DNA from: an uncultured Eubacteriales bacterium | GTDB lineage: Bacteria; Bacillota; Clostridia; Oscillospirales; Acutalibacteraceae | DNA length: 8,320 nt | Assembly: GCA_900320925.1 (NCBI GenBank) | Contig: ONUD01000235.1 | Location: forward strand, 1 to 8,320 | Direction of reading: 5' to 3' | Shown here: piece after piece, positions 1-5,671 of the stretch | Layout of the letters: the number at the start of each line of letters is the position of its first letter | Position numbering within the stretch: position 1 is the stretch's first letter | Program-made: the position numbers and the translations under genes | The notes under the pieces: model-generated | What the model was told of the DNA's origin: nothing | What the model saw: only the letters and a program-made list of their open reading frames with translations | The model's database searches: none

Positions 1-659
1 ATCTCCGTTCGGAACTGTTTACCAAAATTTATGGCAAGGACGGGGAAAAAGAGGTTCCCGAAGAGGACGTTAAAAAGTACTACAAGGAAAACTATATCAA
101 CTATTACTACATTGCCTACTCCCTCAAAACAACGGATGAGGAAGGCAATTCGGTGGATATAGATGCGGAAACCAAGGACAAGGTAACAACGAATTTTAAT
201 AAGTACCGCAATATGCTGAATAATGACAAAAAAACGACGGACGATGTAGAAACACAGTATAAAACGGATTTTGAAGCGGAGAGCGTTCCGAGCAGCGGTA
301 CCACAACATTGAAAACTACGTTTGATGACGCTGAGGCAAGCCAGATGAGCGATAACCTCAAAAAGGCAATCAAAGATGCCAAAGAGGAAGAAGCGGTTGT
401 CAAAACGATTGATGACACCTTGTATCTTATCTACAAAGGATCTGTCAGCAAACTTGCCGATAAGATCAAGTATTCTGAGGATGCAGGGGAAAAAGAAACG
501 GATTATGTTGACAGAGCTTCTGTTGTCTATAACATGAAACAGGATGAGTTTGACAAGTATATCGAGGATGAAAAGGCAAAGCTGAAATATGACACCAACG
601 ATGCCTGCCTGTCCGCTTACAGCGTGGAGAGAACGGTCAAAATCGTCAAGGAAAACTGA
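1..659 (+). CDS. C-terminal part of a PrsA/SurA-like extracytoplasmic foldase (5' truncated)
   Basis: The reading frame is open from base 3 to the TGA at 657-659, so the gene begins upstream of the window and 218 residues are visible. The visible part begins with a PEEDVKKYYKENY segment. This resembles the 'eeevkkYYeen' linker that precedes the parvulin domain in PrsA/SurA-type peptidyl-prolyl isomerases, which help secreted proteins fold outside the membrane. The segment after it reads YINYYYIAYSL where active parvulins usually have an 'RAxHIL' strand. The conserved histidine is therefore absent and the domain may act only as a chaperone. The rest is very hydrophilic, rich in K, D and E, with no membrane segment and a long insertion of charged helices. 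No signal peptide can be judged because the N-terminus is missing. A terminator follows directly. Assignment to the family rests on general character and one motif, so a generic secreted protein is possible. Confidence 0.5.
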   Translation, partial: LRSELFTKIYGKDGEKEVPEEDVKKYYKENYINYYYIAYSLKTTDEEGNSVDIDAETKDKVTTNFNKYRNMLNNDKKTTDDVETQYKTDFEAESVPSSGTTTLKTTFDDAEASQMSDNLKKAIKDAKEEEAVVKTIDDTLYLIYKGSVSKLADKIKYSEDAGEKETDYVDRASVVYNMKQDEFDKYIEDEKAKLKYDTNDACLSAYSVERTVKIVKEN

Positions 660-666
660 ACATAAC

Positions 667-697
667 AAAAACCACCGATGCATTTCGGTGGTTTTTT
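667..697. terminator. Bidirectional rho-independent terminator between convergent genes
   Basis: An 8-bp perfect stem (ACCACCGA at 671-678 with TCGGTGGT at 685-692) closes a 6-base loop. It is followed on the + strand by a run of T to 697 and preceded by a run of A (667-670) that becomes a T-run on the - strand. It lies 8 bases after the foldase stop and a few bases beyond the HAD phosphatase stop, so it can end both convergent transcripts. Confidence 0.9.
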
Positions 698-700
698 CTG

Positions 701-1507
701 TCATACGGCTATTTTTCGGAGCAGATGGGCAATGCCGTCCCTGTCATTGGAGAGGGTGATGTAATCGGCAGCGTTCTTCACGGTGTCAGCGGCGTTTTCC
801 ATTGCCACTCCCAGACCTGCATAACGAAGCATGGAAATATCATTGAACCCGTCACCGCAGGCAATACATTCTTCCGTTTTCATGCCGATGGTCTTTAAAA
901 GCCGGTCAATGGAGGAAGCTTTGTCAATGCCCTGAGGAACAATCTCCAGAAAAAATGGTTCGGATTTAAAGATACCAAGCTTGTTTTTGTATTTTTCGGA
1001 GAGAATTTTCTCCAATTCCAGAATGACAGCAGGCTCCCCTTGCAAAAGACACTTGTTTATGTCAAAATCAACGTAGGCAGGAAAGTCCTCTGTATATTGG
1101 ATAGGCATCCCGTTGATACGGGCTTCTATTTCCGTGTAGCGGTTGATTTGATTGCCAACGATAATGTGATCGCCCTCATAGGTGTTGATACCGACAGGAT
1201 AGTCCTTGATGATCTCACAAATTTCGGGGATATAAGCCAGGTCAAGCGTGTCCTGAAAGAGAATGCCACCGCTTTGGCAGTCAATGGCACAACCGCCATT
1301 ATAAGCAAGTATATAGCCGCCATATTCCGCAAGGTGCAGTGTCTTGGCATGGGGGAGAATCCCCGGTATCGGTCTGCCCGATGCAAGAATGATTTTGCCG
1401 CCCTGCTCCTGAAAATGGAACAAAGCCTGTTTGGTAGTGTGGGTAATGACCTTTTCGGAGTTGGTCAGTGTGCCGTCAATGTCCAGTGCCATGATGTTGT
1501 ATTTCAT
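701..1507 (-). CDS. Cof-type HAD-IIB family phosphatase
   Basis: This is a complete 268-residue protein of the haloacid dehalogenase superfamily, Cof/YkrA type, a soluble cytosolic Mg2+-dependent phosphatase usually acting on sugar phosphates or cofactor phosphates. The four HAD motifs are visible: the nucleophile motif DIDGT (Asp9 and Asp11), the threonine/serine motif in LASGR (Ser43), Lys196 in GIDKASS, and the metal-binding GDGFND (Asp219, Asp223). The region between motifs II and III (about residues 85-190) is the alpha/beta C2B cap that sets substrate choice. Length is normal for the family (about 260-290). The ATG at 1505-1507 has an AGGGAG ribosome binding site (1515-1520) seven bases upstream, and its own promoter lies further back. 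The gene is monocistronic and ends at the shared terminator. The precise substrate cannot be read from sequence. Confidence 0.93.
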   Translation of the reverse strand: MKYNIMALDIDGTLTNSEKVITHTTKQALFHFQEQGGKIILASGRPIPGILPHAKTLHLAEYGGYILAYNGGCAIDCQSGGILFQDTLDLAYIPEICEIIKDYPVGINTYEGDHIIVGNQINRYTEIEARINGMPIQYTEDFPAYVDFDINKCLLQGEPAVILELEKILSEKYKNKLGIFKSEPFFLEIVPQGIDKASSIDRLLKTIGMKTEECIACGDGFNDISMLRYAGLGVAMENAADTVKNAADYITLSNDRDGIAHLLRKIAV

Positions 1508-1540
1508 GAAAATACTCCCTCTCCCTCAATTTCTCTTCTA

Positions 1541-1569
1541 ATTTTACAAGAACAGTCCTGCTTCGTCAA
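1541..1569 (-). promoter_or_regulatory. Predicted sigma-A promoter of the HAD phosphatase gene
   Basis: On the - strand a TTGACG -35 box (1564-1569) and a TAAAAT -10 box (1541-1546) are separated by exactly 17 bases. They lie about 35 bases upstream of the start codon. Each box has five of six consensus bases. Confidence 0.65.
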
Positions 1570-1636
1570 GAGCATTTTGCTATGTTGAAAGTCATATTTT
1601 TTGTGCGGTTGGGCGGGAGAAGTATCGGAACCACTT

Positions 1637-1661
1637 AATTTTCAAAAAGATATTGAAAATT
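1637..1661. promoter_or_regulatory. Perfect 9-bp inverted repeat, candidate operator
   Basis: AATTTTCAA (1637-1645) and TTGAAAATT (1653-1661) are exact reverse complements separated by 7 bases. The right half contains the TTGAAA -35 box of the lipoprotein promoter. The element lies upstream of the predicted transcription start, so it would act as DNA, not as an RNA hairpin. The half-site centres are 16 bp apart, which would suit a dimeric repressor. The regulator is unknown and is not obviously encoded in this window. Confidence 0.45.
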
Positions 1662-1680
1662 TTTTGATAGAGTGTATAAT
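1653..1680 (+). promoter_or_regulatory. Predicted sigma-A promoter of the starch-binding lipoprotein gene
   Basis: TTGAAA (1653-1658) and a perfect TATAAT (1675-1680) are separated by 16 bases. Transcription would start near 1687, giving a leader of about 30 bases that contains a GGAGGG ribosome binding site (1703-1708), eight bases before the ATG. The -35 box is covered by the inverted repeat at 1637-1661. Confidence 0.75.
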
Positions 1681-1716
1681 AGAAGATGGATATTTTGATT
1701 ATGGAGGGATCACGTT

Positions 1717-2334
1717 ATGAAAGCAAAGAAAATCATTGCCATATTTTCATCCCTGCTGTTGGCAGCAGCAATGACGGGTTGTACGGGACGTATTTATACA
1801 GAGGATGGCTCACCGATTTCTTCTGCCCCTGTCCAAGAATCGTCTGTTGCAGAATCGTCTGTGGAGGAATCCTCTGAGGAAGAATCATCCACTGTGGAAT
1901 CCTCTGAGGAAGAATCGTCCGCTGTGGAGTCATCTGAGGAAGAATTGTCTGAGGAAGAATTGTCTGAGGAAGAGTCATCTGAGGAAGAATCGTCTGAGGA
2001 AGAGTCATCTGAGGAAGAATCGTCTGAGGAGGAATCGTCCGAGGAAGAATCGTCCGAGGAGCAGGCTGAGGGTCTCAAAATCACCTTTGTCAAGCCTGAG
2101 GAATGGGAGACACCCGTTCATGCCTATGTCTACAACGATGATCAGAAAAAGAATGCAGACTGGCCGGGGGAAGAAATGACCGATAATGGAGACGGCACGT
2201 ATTCCTATGTCCTGCCCAAGGACAAGGTGGAAGAGATTACCTCGCCGCAGGTCATCTTTAATGCAGGAACCAAGCAGTATCCCCGTTCGGGAGGTCTTGA
2301 AGTCACTGACGGAACAACCTATGAAACAGAATAA
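1717..2334 (+). CDS. Lipoprotein with acidic ESSEE pentapeptide repeats and a CBM26-like starch-binding domain
   Basis: This is a complete 205-residue protein. Residues 1-22 form a lipoprotein signal peptide: KAKK basic start, hydrophobic core, and MTGC with the lipidated Cys22 (Met at -3 is slightly atypical). Residues 41-115 are 15 tandem pentapeptides of ESSEE type, giving 38 glutamates and no basic residue. Residues about 120-203 resemble carbohydrate-binding module family 26, with AYVY (Tyr137, Tyr139), ADWPG (Trp149), a DNGDGTYSY strand and QVIFNAGTKQYP (Gln187). The Tyr/Trp/Gln set matches the starch-contacting positions known in that family. There is no catalytic domain. I infer a surface-anchored protein that holds starch or malto-oligosaccharides, with the acidic tract as a stiff spacer through the wall. 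A GGAGGG ribosome binding site decides the start; the in-phase promoter and downstream terminator make the gene monocistronic. A role in nutrient sensing instead of capture is possible. Confidence 0.85.
   Translation: MKAKKIIAIFSSLLLAAAMTGCTGRIYTEDGSPISSAPVQESSVAESSVEESSEEESSTVESSEEESSAVESSEEELSEEELSEEESSEEESSEEESSEEESSEEESSEEESSEEQAEGLKITFVKPEEWETPVHAYVYNDDQKKNADWPGEEMTDNGDGTYSYVLPKDKVEEITSPQVIFNAGTKQYPRSGGLEVTDGTTYETE
1837..2061 (+). repeat. In-frame 15-bp tandem repeat array in the lipoprotein gene
   Basis: Fifteen 15-bp units related to GAGGAAGAATCGTCT encode the ESSEE linker. Early units are diverged (ESSVA, ESSTV, ESSAV); two ELSEE units (from 1942 to 1971) differ by a TCG-to-TTG change. 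The later units are nearly identical, including a perfect tandem duplication of a 30-bp two-unit block (1966-1995 and 1996-2025). The gradient from old, diverged to recent, uniform units suggests expansion by slippage or unequal recombination. All units are multiples of three bases, so copy-number change keeps the frame. Confidence 0.95.
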
Positions 2335-2341
2335 CAGCCAT

Positions 2342-2373
2342 GCCCGAAGAATCCTTCTTCGGGCAATTGCTTT
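2342..2373 (+). terminator. Rho-independent terminator after the lipoprotein gene
   Basis: A perfect 10-bp stem (GCCCGAAGAA at 2342-2351, TTCTTCGGGC at 2355-2364) with a 3-base loop starts seven bases after the TAA stop. The following tract AATTGCTTT is a weak T-run. On the other strand the hairpin lies just past the DUF6514-like stop but lacks a T-run, so its use there is less certain. Confidence 0.75.
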
Positions 2374-2621
2374 CATGAGAGGAAATCTTCCACTACGTCC
2401 CGTAAATGCACGGGATACAGTTCCAGCTCTTCCATCAGCTCCTTGAGTTGCCGTACTTGCTCATAATCAGGAGAAATGCCGTCAATGCGGCAGGACTCTC
2501 CTGCCAATTGGCAAAGTTCCTGTCGGCGGTTAGAGATGCTGATCCCGTAAACCTTCATGATGCCATGTTCATCAACGTGTTCCAGGCTTTCTGTCATTTC
2601 ATAGATGTATGTGCTTTCCAT
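2373..2621 (-). CDS. Small DUF6514-like protein of unknown function
   Basis: The protein is 82 residues from the ATG at 2619-2621. It has the look of the Clostridia DUF6514 family: an N-terminal strand, then a central KVYGISIS segment, a Cys-containing middle, a helix with SPDYEQVRQLKELMEELELY, and the closing motif PVHLRDVVEDFLS that is characteristic of that family. It has no signal peptide or membrane segment and is probably cytosolic. No function is known to me. The frame can be extended upstream to a TTG at 2658-2660 (95 residues), but nothing resembling a ribosome binding site precedes that codon, whereas AAAGGGG (2633-2639) lies 11 bases before the ATG, so the shorter form is preferred. 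A perfect TATAAT box lies about 60 bases upstream. The gene converges on the lipoprotein gene and appears monocistronic. Confidence 0.75.
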   Translation of the reverse strand: MESTYIYEMTESLEHVDEHGIMKVYGISISNRRQELCQLAGESCRIDGISPDYEQVRQLKELMEELELYPVHLRDVVEDFLS

Positions 2622-2680
2622 ATATCCCAAAACCCCTTTAAAAAGATTTGTATTCGGCAAGCAGAACAGCTTACGGCAAC

Positions 2681-2709
2681 ATTATACGGCAGTTTTCGAC
2701 AAGGCACAA
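2681..2709 (-). promoter_or_regulatory. Predicted promoter of the DUF6514-like gene
   Basis: On the - strand a perfect TATAAT -10 box (2681-2686) is preceded at 17 bases by TTGTGC (2704-2709), a poor -35 match with only TTG conserved. The start of transcription would be near 2674. The remainder of the 288-bp gap between this gene and the FemABX gene (2710-2845) shows no coding potential or RNA gene that I can recognise. Confidence 0.5.
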
Positions 2710-2845
2710 GATAACTTTGGTTGGGATTCTGCCGACAGCCGTAACCCTGTATAGATGGAAGGTTTGTGGAAAAATGTGAATTTTATAGTGAGTTTTGCTG
2801 TTCGCTGCATGATATTATACACGATGAAAGCAGCTTATCCTGTCG

Positions 2846-2883
2846 AAATAAAAGCAGACAACAGAAATTACTCTGTTGTCTGC
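2846..2883 (-). terminator. Rho-independent terminator after the FemABX gene
   Basis: A perfect 12-bp stem (2854-2865 pairing with 2872-2883, core CAGACAACAGA) closes a 6-base loop. On the - strand it is followed by TTTTATTT. It starts 26 bases after the stop of the aminoacyltransferase gene, so it is well placed to end that transcript and to insulate the DUF6514-like gene downstream. Confidence 0.88.
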
Positions 2884-2909
2884 ATGGTGATATGGGTCGG
2901 TTTCCGATA

Positions 2910-3974
2910 TTAAATATCTCTGTGCATAAAGGTCTTGGCCGCCCATTTCAGAAAGGCATATTTGGCTTTGGAGGGAATATAATTAAATTCGCCGAGGTAT
3001 TTCACGGCATAGCCGTTAAAGCCTTTTTTGAATTTATACACACCATAGTTGGAGTGTGTTTCATCATCGTAGTGGGGAACACCCATGAAGTCATACAGCT
3101 CGCAGCCTGTTTCCACCGCCCACTGTATCATTGTCCACTGCATGAGGTGGTTCGGCATGAGATTGCGGTGGCCGTTGCCCGAAGCACCGTACAGGTAGCT
3201 GACACGTTTGGCATAATTGATGGTCAATGCCCCTGAAATCGGCTTGCCGTCGGGTGCATAGCACATATATAATCTTGCGTGTTCGCCCAGAGCGTCCATC
3301 ATGTTGGCAAAATACTCTTTAGAGCGGATATGAAAGCCGTCACGCTCGCCTGTTTCCTTCATCAGCATACAGAAATCGTCCAGCTTGTCCTTGCCGTAGG
3401 GCTGGCACGTTACACCCTTTCGTTCGGCAACACGGATATTGTACCGCCATTTGGAATGAAAGCCTGCAAATACCTCGTCTTTTGTTTTGCCCTTGATGTT
3501 GAGCAGGTAGTTTTTCAGGCTCTGCACGGTGACATCTTCGGAAATAGCGGGGTCATAGTCAAAGCCCAGTGCTTTGAAATTGTCAATGACTTCACGGCTT
3601 TTGTCAATGTCAAAGCTGAAATTTTCTTCCTGCGTGACTTGTTCACAGTGGGGAATCATGGGGTCAACTTTCAGCATATAGGCATGGTGTTTTTTGGCGG
3701 CTTTCTTTGCTTCTTCCATCAGGGCGGTCAGAGTTTCCTTGTCATTGCAGTCGCATACAGGCCCTCTGGTGGCATAGGCAAACGTGGAGCCAACCACGGG
3801 CAGTTTGCGGAACAGAATCTGCATAGCGGCTTTGATGGCACCGTTTTCATCAAATACGGCTACCTGTTCACTGTCCCAACCCTCTTTTGCATCTGCCCAG
3901 TGGGAGGACTGTGTAAAACTACCATAGGGACTGTTGGAAACAAATTCTTCATACTGCTTTATATCAACCGTCAT
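2910..3974 (-). CDS. FemABX-family peptidoglycan cross-bridge aminoacyltransferase
   Basis: This is a complete 354-residue protein of the FemABX family. These enzymes transfer amino acids from aminoacyl-tRNA to the stem peptide of the cell-wall precursor lipid II at the inner face of the membrane, building the interpeptide bridge. Family features visible are the N-terminal NSPYGSFTQSSHWADAK strand-helix (about residues 14-30), RGPVCDC (70-76), HSKWRYNIRVAERKGV (173-188), LYGASGNGHRNLMPNHLMQW (261-280), and the closing YDFMGVP (294-300) with YKFKKGFNG (313-321) and LGEFNY. This is the twin GNAT-fold pattern. At 354 residues it is closer to compact FemX-type enzymes than to the roughly 420-residue staphylococcal FemA/B, and I see no long coiled-coil arm. 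The ATG is preceded by GGAGG (3982-3986). The gene has its own promoter and terminator. The amino acid transferred cannot be told from sequence. Confidence 0.93.
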   Translation of the reverse strand: MTVDIKQYEEFVSNSPYGSFTQSSHWADAKEGWDSEQVAVFDENGAIKAAMQILFRKLPVVGSTFAYATRGPVCDCNDKETLTALMEEAKKAAKKHHAYMLKVDPMIPHCEQVTQEENFSFDIDKSREVIDNFKALGFDYDPAISEDVTVQSLKNYLLNIKGKTKDEVFAGFHSKWRYNIRVAERKGVTCQPYGKDKLDDFCMLMKETGERDGFHIRSKEYFANMMDALGEHARLYMCYAPDGKPISGALTINYAKRVSYLYGASGNGHRNLMPNHLMQWTMIQWAVETGCELYDFMGVPHYDDETHSNYGVYKFKKGFNGYAVKYLGEFNYIPSKAKYAFLKWAAKTFMHRDI

Positions 3975-4000
3975 AAAAAAACCTCCGTGTTTTTAAAATT

Positions 4001-4028
4001 CATAATTCATAATGCATAATGCATAATT
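4001..4028. repeat. Four tandem AT-rich heptamers (CATAATK)
   Basis: CATAATT, CATAATG, CATAATG and CATAATT follow one another without gaps. They lie between the predicted FemABX transcription start and its ribosome binding site, so they would be part of the mRNA leader. Similar short tandem heptamers built on ATTATGA/CATAAT are scattered through intergenic regions of many bacteria, so this may be a copy of a dispersed short repeat and not a specific control site. Confidence 0.8.
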
Positions 4029-4039
4029 TTTGCTCATTT

Positions 4040-4068
4040 ATTATACATCAATTATCGGGGAATATCTA
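4040..4068 (-). promoter_or_regulatory. Candidate promoter of the FemABX gene
   Basis: On the - strand a perfect TATAAT (4040-4045) is preceded at 17 bases by TAGATA (4063-4068), which has four of six -35 bases. Transcription would begin near 4033, giving a leader of about 58 bases that contains the heptamer array and the GGAGG site. Confidence 0.5.
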
Positions 4069-4143
4069 TGCTTTTGGGAAAAATCGGAAAGTTGCATTAT
4101 TTTCGATATATTTTTGAGAGGAATTTTATTTGTTATTTTGTCC

Positions 4144-4172
4144 TTGACAGGGATAGGAGAATATAGTATGCT
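4144..4172 (+). promoter_or_regulatory. Candidate promoter of the oxidoreductase-ABC transporter operon
   Basis: A perfect TTGACA -35 box (4144-4149) is followed after 17 bases by TATGCT (4167-4172), four of six bases of a -10 box. Transcription would begin near 4179, leaving a very short leader with a GAGGTGA ribosome binding site (4184-4190). The stronger-looking TATAGT at 4162-4167 is only 12 bases from the -35 box and does not fit. The upstream half of this 220-bp divergent gap (4070-4140) is AT-rich with no other recognisable element. Confidence 0.5.
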
Positions 4173-4194
4173 GAAAATTGCGTGAGGTGATAAA

Positions 4195-5658
4195 ATGAGT
4201 AAGATTGTAATTATCGGAGGCGGCATTGCGGGATTGACAGCAGGCGTGTTTGCACAGCGGTACGGCTATGAAAGTGAAATTTTTGAGCGTCATAGTATTA
4301 TTGGGGGAGAATGTACGGGATGGAGCAGAAACGGCTTCCATATTGACAATTGTATCCACTGGCTGACAGGCACAAACCCCTCAACAGCTCTTTATCAGCT
4401 TTGGGAGGATATTGGTGCCTTGGGCAGTGATGTGGAGATGATACAGCCCGACAGATTCTATACCAGTCATATAGAGGAAAAAACCGTCACCCTCTGGAGG
4501 GACAAGGACAAAACACGGGAAGAACTCCAGAAATTCGGACGTGGTGACGGAAAGACCATGGAAGAATTCATGGACGCCGTGACAGCACTGGAAAAGCTGG
4601 AGATTCCTGCGGAGATGCCAATGGACATGATGTCGAAACGGCAGTTGATGAAGCTGGGGCTGTCCATGTTCGGCATGATGAAGTATATGAAAAAGTACGG
4701 CAAAATGACCGTCAGGGAGTTTGCCAGAACATGGAAAAGCCCTGTGTTGCGGCAGTTTTTTGGAGATTACATGGACGGTAATTTCAGTGCCTTGTCACTG
4801 CTGTCTGCTTATGCAACATTCACGTCAGGCAACGGCGATATTCCCAAGGGCGGCTCTGTGCAGATGGCACAGCGGATTGCAGACAAATATCGTTCTCTGG
4901 GCGGTGTGATTCATACAGGGACACCCGTGGCACAAATCAACGTGGACGGTACAAAAGCAACGGGCATTACACTGGAGGACGGTACCGTTATAGCGGCAGA
5001 TTATCTCATTCCTGCGTGTGATGTGCATATCACGTTCGGGAAGCTGCTGGACAAGGCATATATGCCCAAACAGCTTGCCGAAAATGATAAAAACCTGAAA
5101 GTACATAGTGCTTTTCAGGTTTCCTTTGGAGTAGATGACCCGTGTGAGTTCATTCACGGCACGGAAATTTTTTCGTGTCGGGAGTTGACGGTTGGTCATT
5201 CGGTGTTTCACCGTCTGGGGGTAAGAGGTTATGCCTATGAACCGTCCTTTGCCCCGCTTGGAAAGGCGGTTTTGCAGGTGCATTGCACCCAGACACAAGA
5301 GGATTATGCCTACTGGCGGGAACTGTATGATACCGGCAGGACTGCCTATCAAGAGAAAAAACGAGAACTGGCGGAGGAAATCAGCCGCAGAGTGTCGGCA
5401 CAGTACCAGCAAATCAACGGGGAAATCGAGGTGTTGGACATCGTGACACCCTGTACTTATGAACGCTTCACGGGGGCATATCAAGGTTCCTATATGGGAT
5501 ATATCTATGCACCGCAGGCAGTCGGACAGCAAATGCTGACAGGTGTGATTGACGGTCTGGACAATGTGGTACTGGCAACGCAGTGGCAGCAGTTGCCGGG
5601 CGGTCTGCCGTGTGCGGCAACAGCAGGCAAGTTTGCCGTACAGCGGATTGCAAAATGA
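4195..5658 (+). CDS. CrtI/CrtISO-like NAD(P)/FAD-dependent oxidoreductase
   Basis: This is a complete 487-residue flavoprotein of the phytoene desaturase/carotenoid isomerase-like amine oxidase superfamily. The N-terminus is a Rossmann FAD-binding fold with GGGIAG (residues 8-13) and Glu31 at the end of the second strand for the FAD ribose. This is followed by a second conserved patch IIGGECTGW (35-43) and GFHIDNCIHWLTG (47-59). The C-terminal motif LPGGLPCAATAGKFAVQ near residues 464-483 closes the FAD site. The centre (about 110-200) is a methionine- and lysine-rich helical substrate domain. The protein is expected to be cytosolic or loosely membrane-attached and to oxidise, desaturate or isomerise a hydrophobic substrate. 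Carotenoid genes are not seen here, so the substrate is unknown and the 'phytoene desaturase' name should not be taken literally. The ATG has a good ribosome binding site and the ABC transporter gene starts 13 bases after its stop. Confidence 0.88.
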   Translation: MSKIVIIGGGIAGLTAGVFAQRYGYESEIFERHSIIGGECTGWSRNGFHIDNCIHWLTGTNPSTALYQLWEDIGALGSDVEMIQPDRFYTSHIEEKTVTLWRDKDKTREELQKFGRGDGKTMEEFMDAVTALEKLEIPAEMPMDMMSKRQLMKLGLSMFGMMKYMKKYGKMTVREFARTWKSPVLRQFFGDYMDGNFSALSLLSAYATFTSGNGDIPKGGSVQMAQRIADKYRSLGGVIHTGTPVAQINVDGTKATGITLEDGTVIAADYLIPACDVHITFGKLLDKAYMPKQLAENDKNLKVHSAFQVSFGVDDPCEFIHGTEIFSCRELTVGHSVFHRLGVRGYAYEPSFAPLGKAVLQVHCTQTQEDYAYWRELYDTGRTAYQEKKRELAEEISRRVSAQYQQINGEIEVLDIVTPCTYERFTGAYQGSYMGYIYAPQAVGQQMLTGVIDGLDNVVLATQWQQLPGGLPCAATAGKFAVQRIAK

Positions 5659-5671
5659 AAGGAAGGATCAT

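Noticed and set aside
1040..1588. 182-codon open frame on the + strand opposite the HAD phosphatase
   Set aside because: It lies antisense to a gene with all four HAD motifs, has no ribosome binding site and encodes no recognisable domain; it is a shadow frame.
1837..2061. Tandem repeats considered as a CRISPR array
   Set aside because: The units are 15 bp, directly abutting with no spacers, and lie in frame in a protein gene.
1794..2093. Open frame opposite the repeat array encoding DDSSS repeats
   Set aside because: Any repeat unit free of stop codons on one strand stays open over its whole length; it has no ribosome binding site and the lipoprotein has signal peptide, binding domain and promoter.
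2661..2845. Small gene or RNA in the gap between the DUF6514-like and FemABX genes
   Set aside because: Apart from the promoter boxes, no frame with a ribosome binding site, no tRNA-like fold and no conserved RNA motif could be seen.
3279..4019. 246-codon open frame on the + strand opposite the FemABX gene
   Set aside because: It is antisense to a clear FemABX coding sequence and has no recognisable motifs or ribosome binding site.
3975..4194. Riboswitch or T-box leader for the FemABX or oxidoreductase gene
   Set aside because: The leaders are short, AT-rich, and show no strong stem, T-box sequence or terminator/antiterminator pair.
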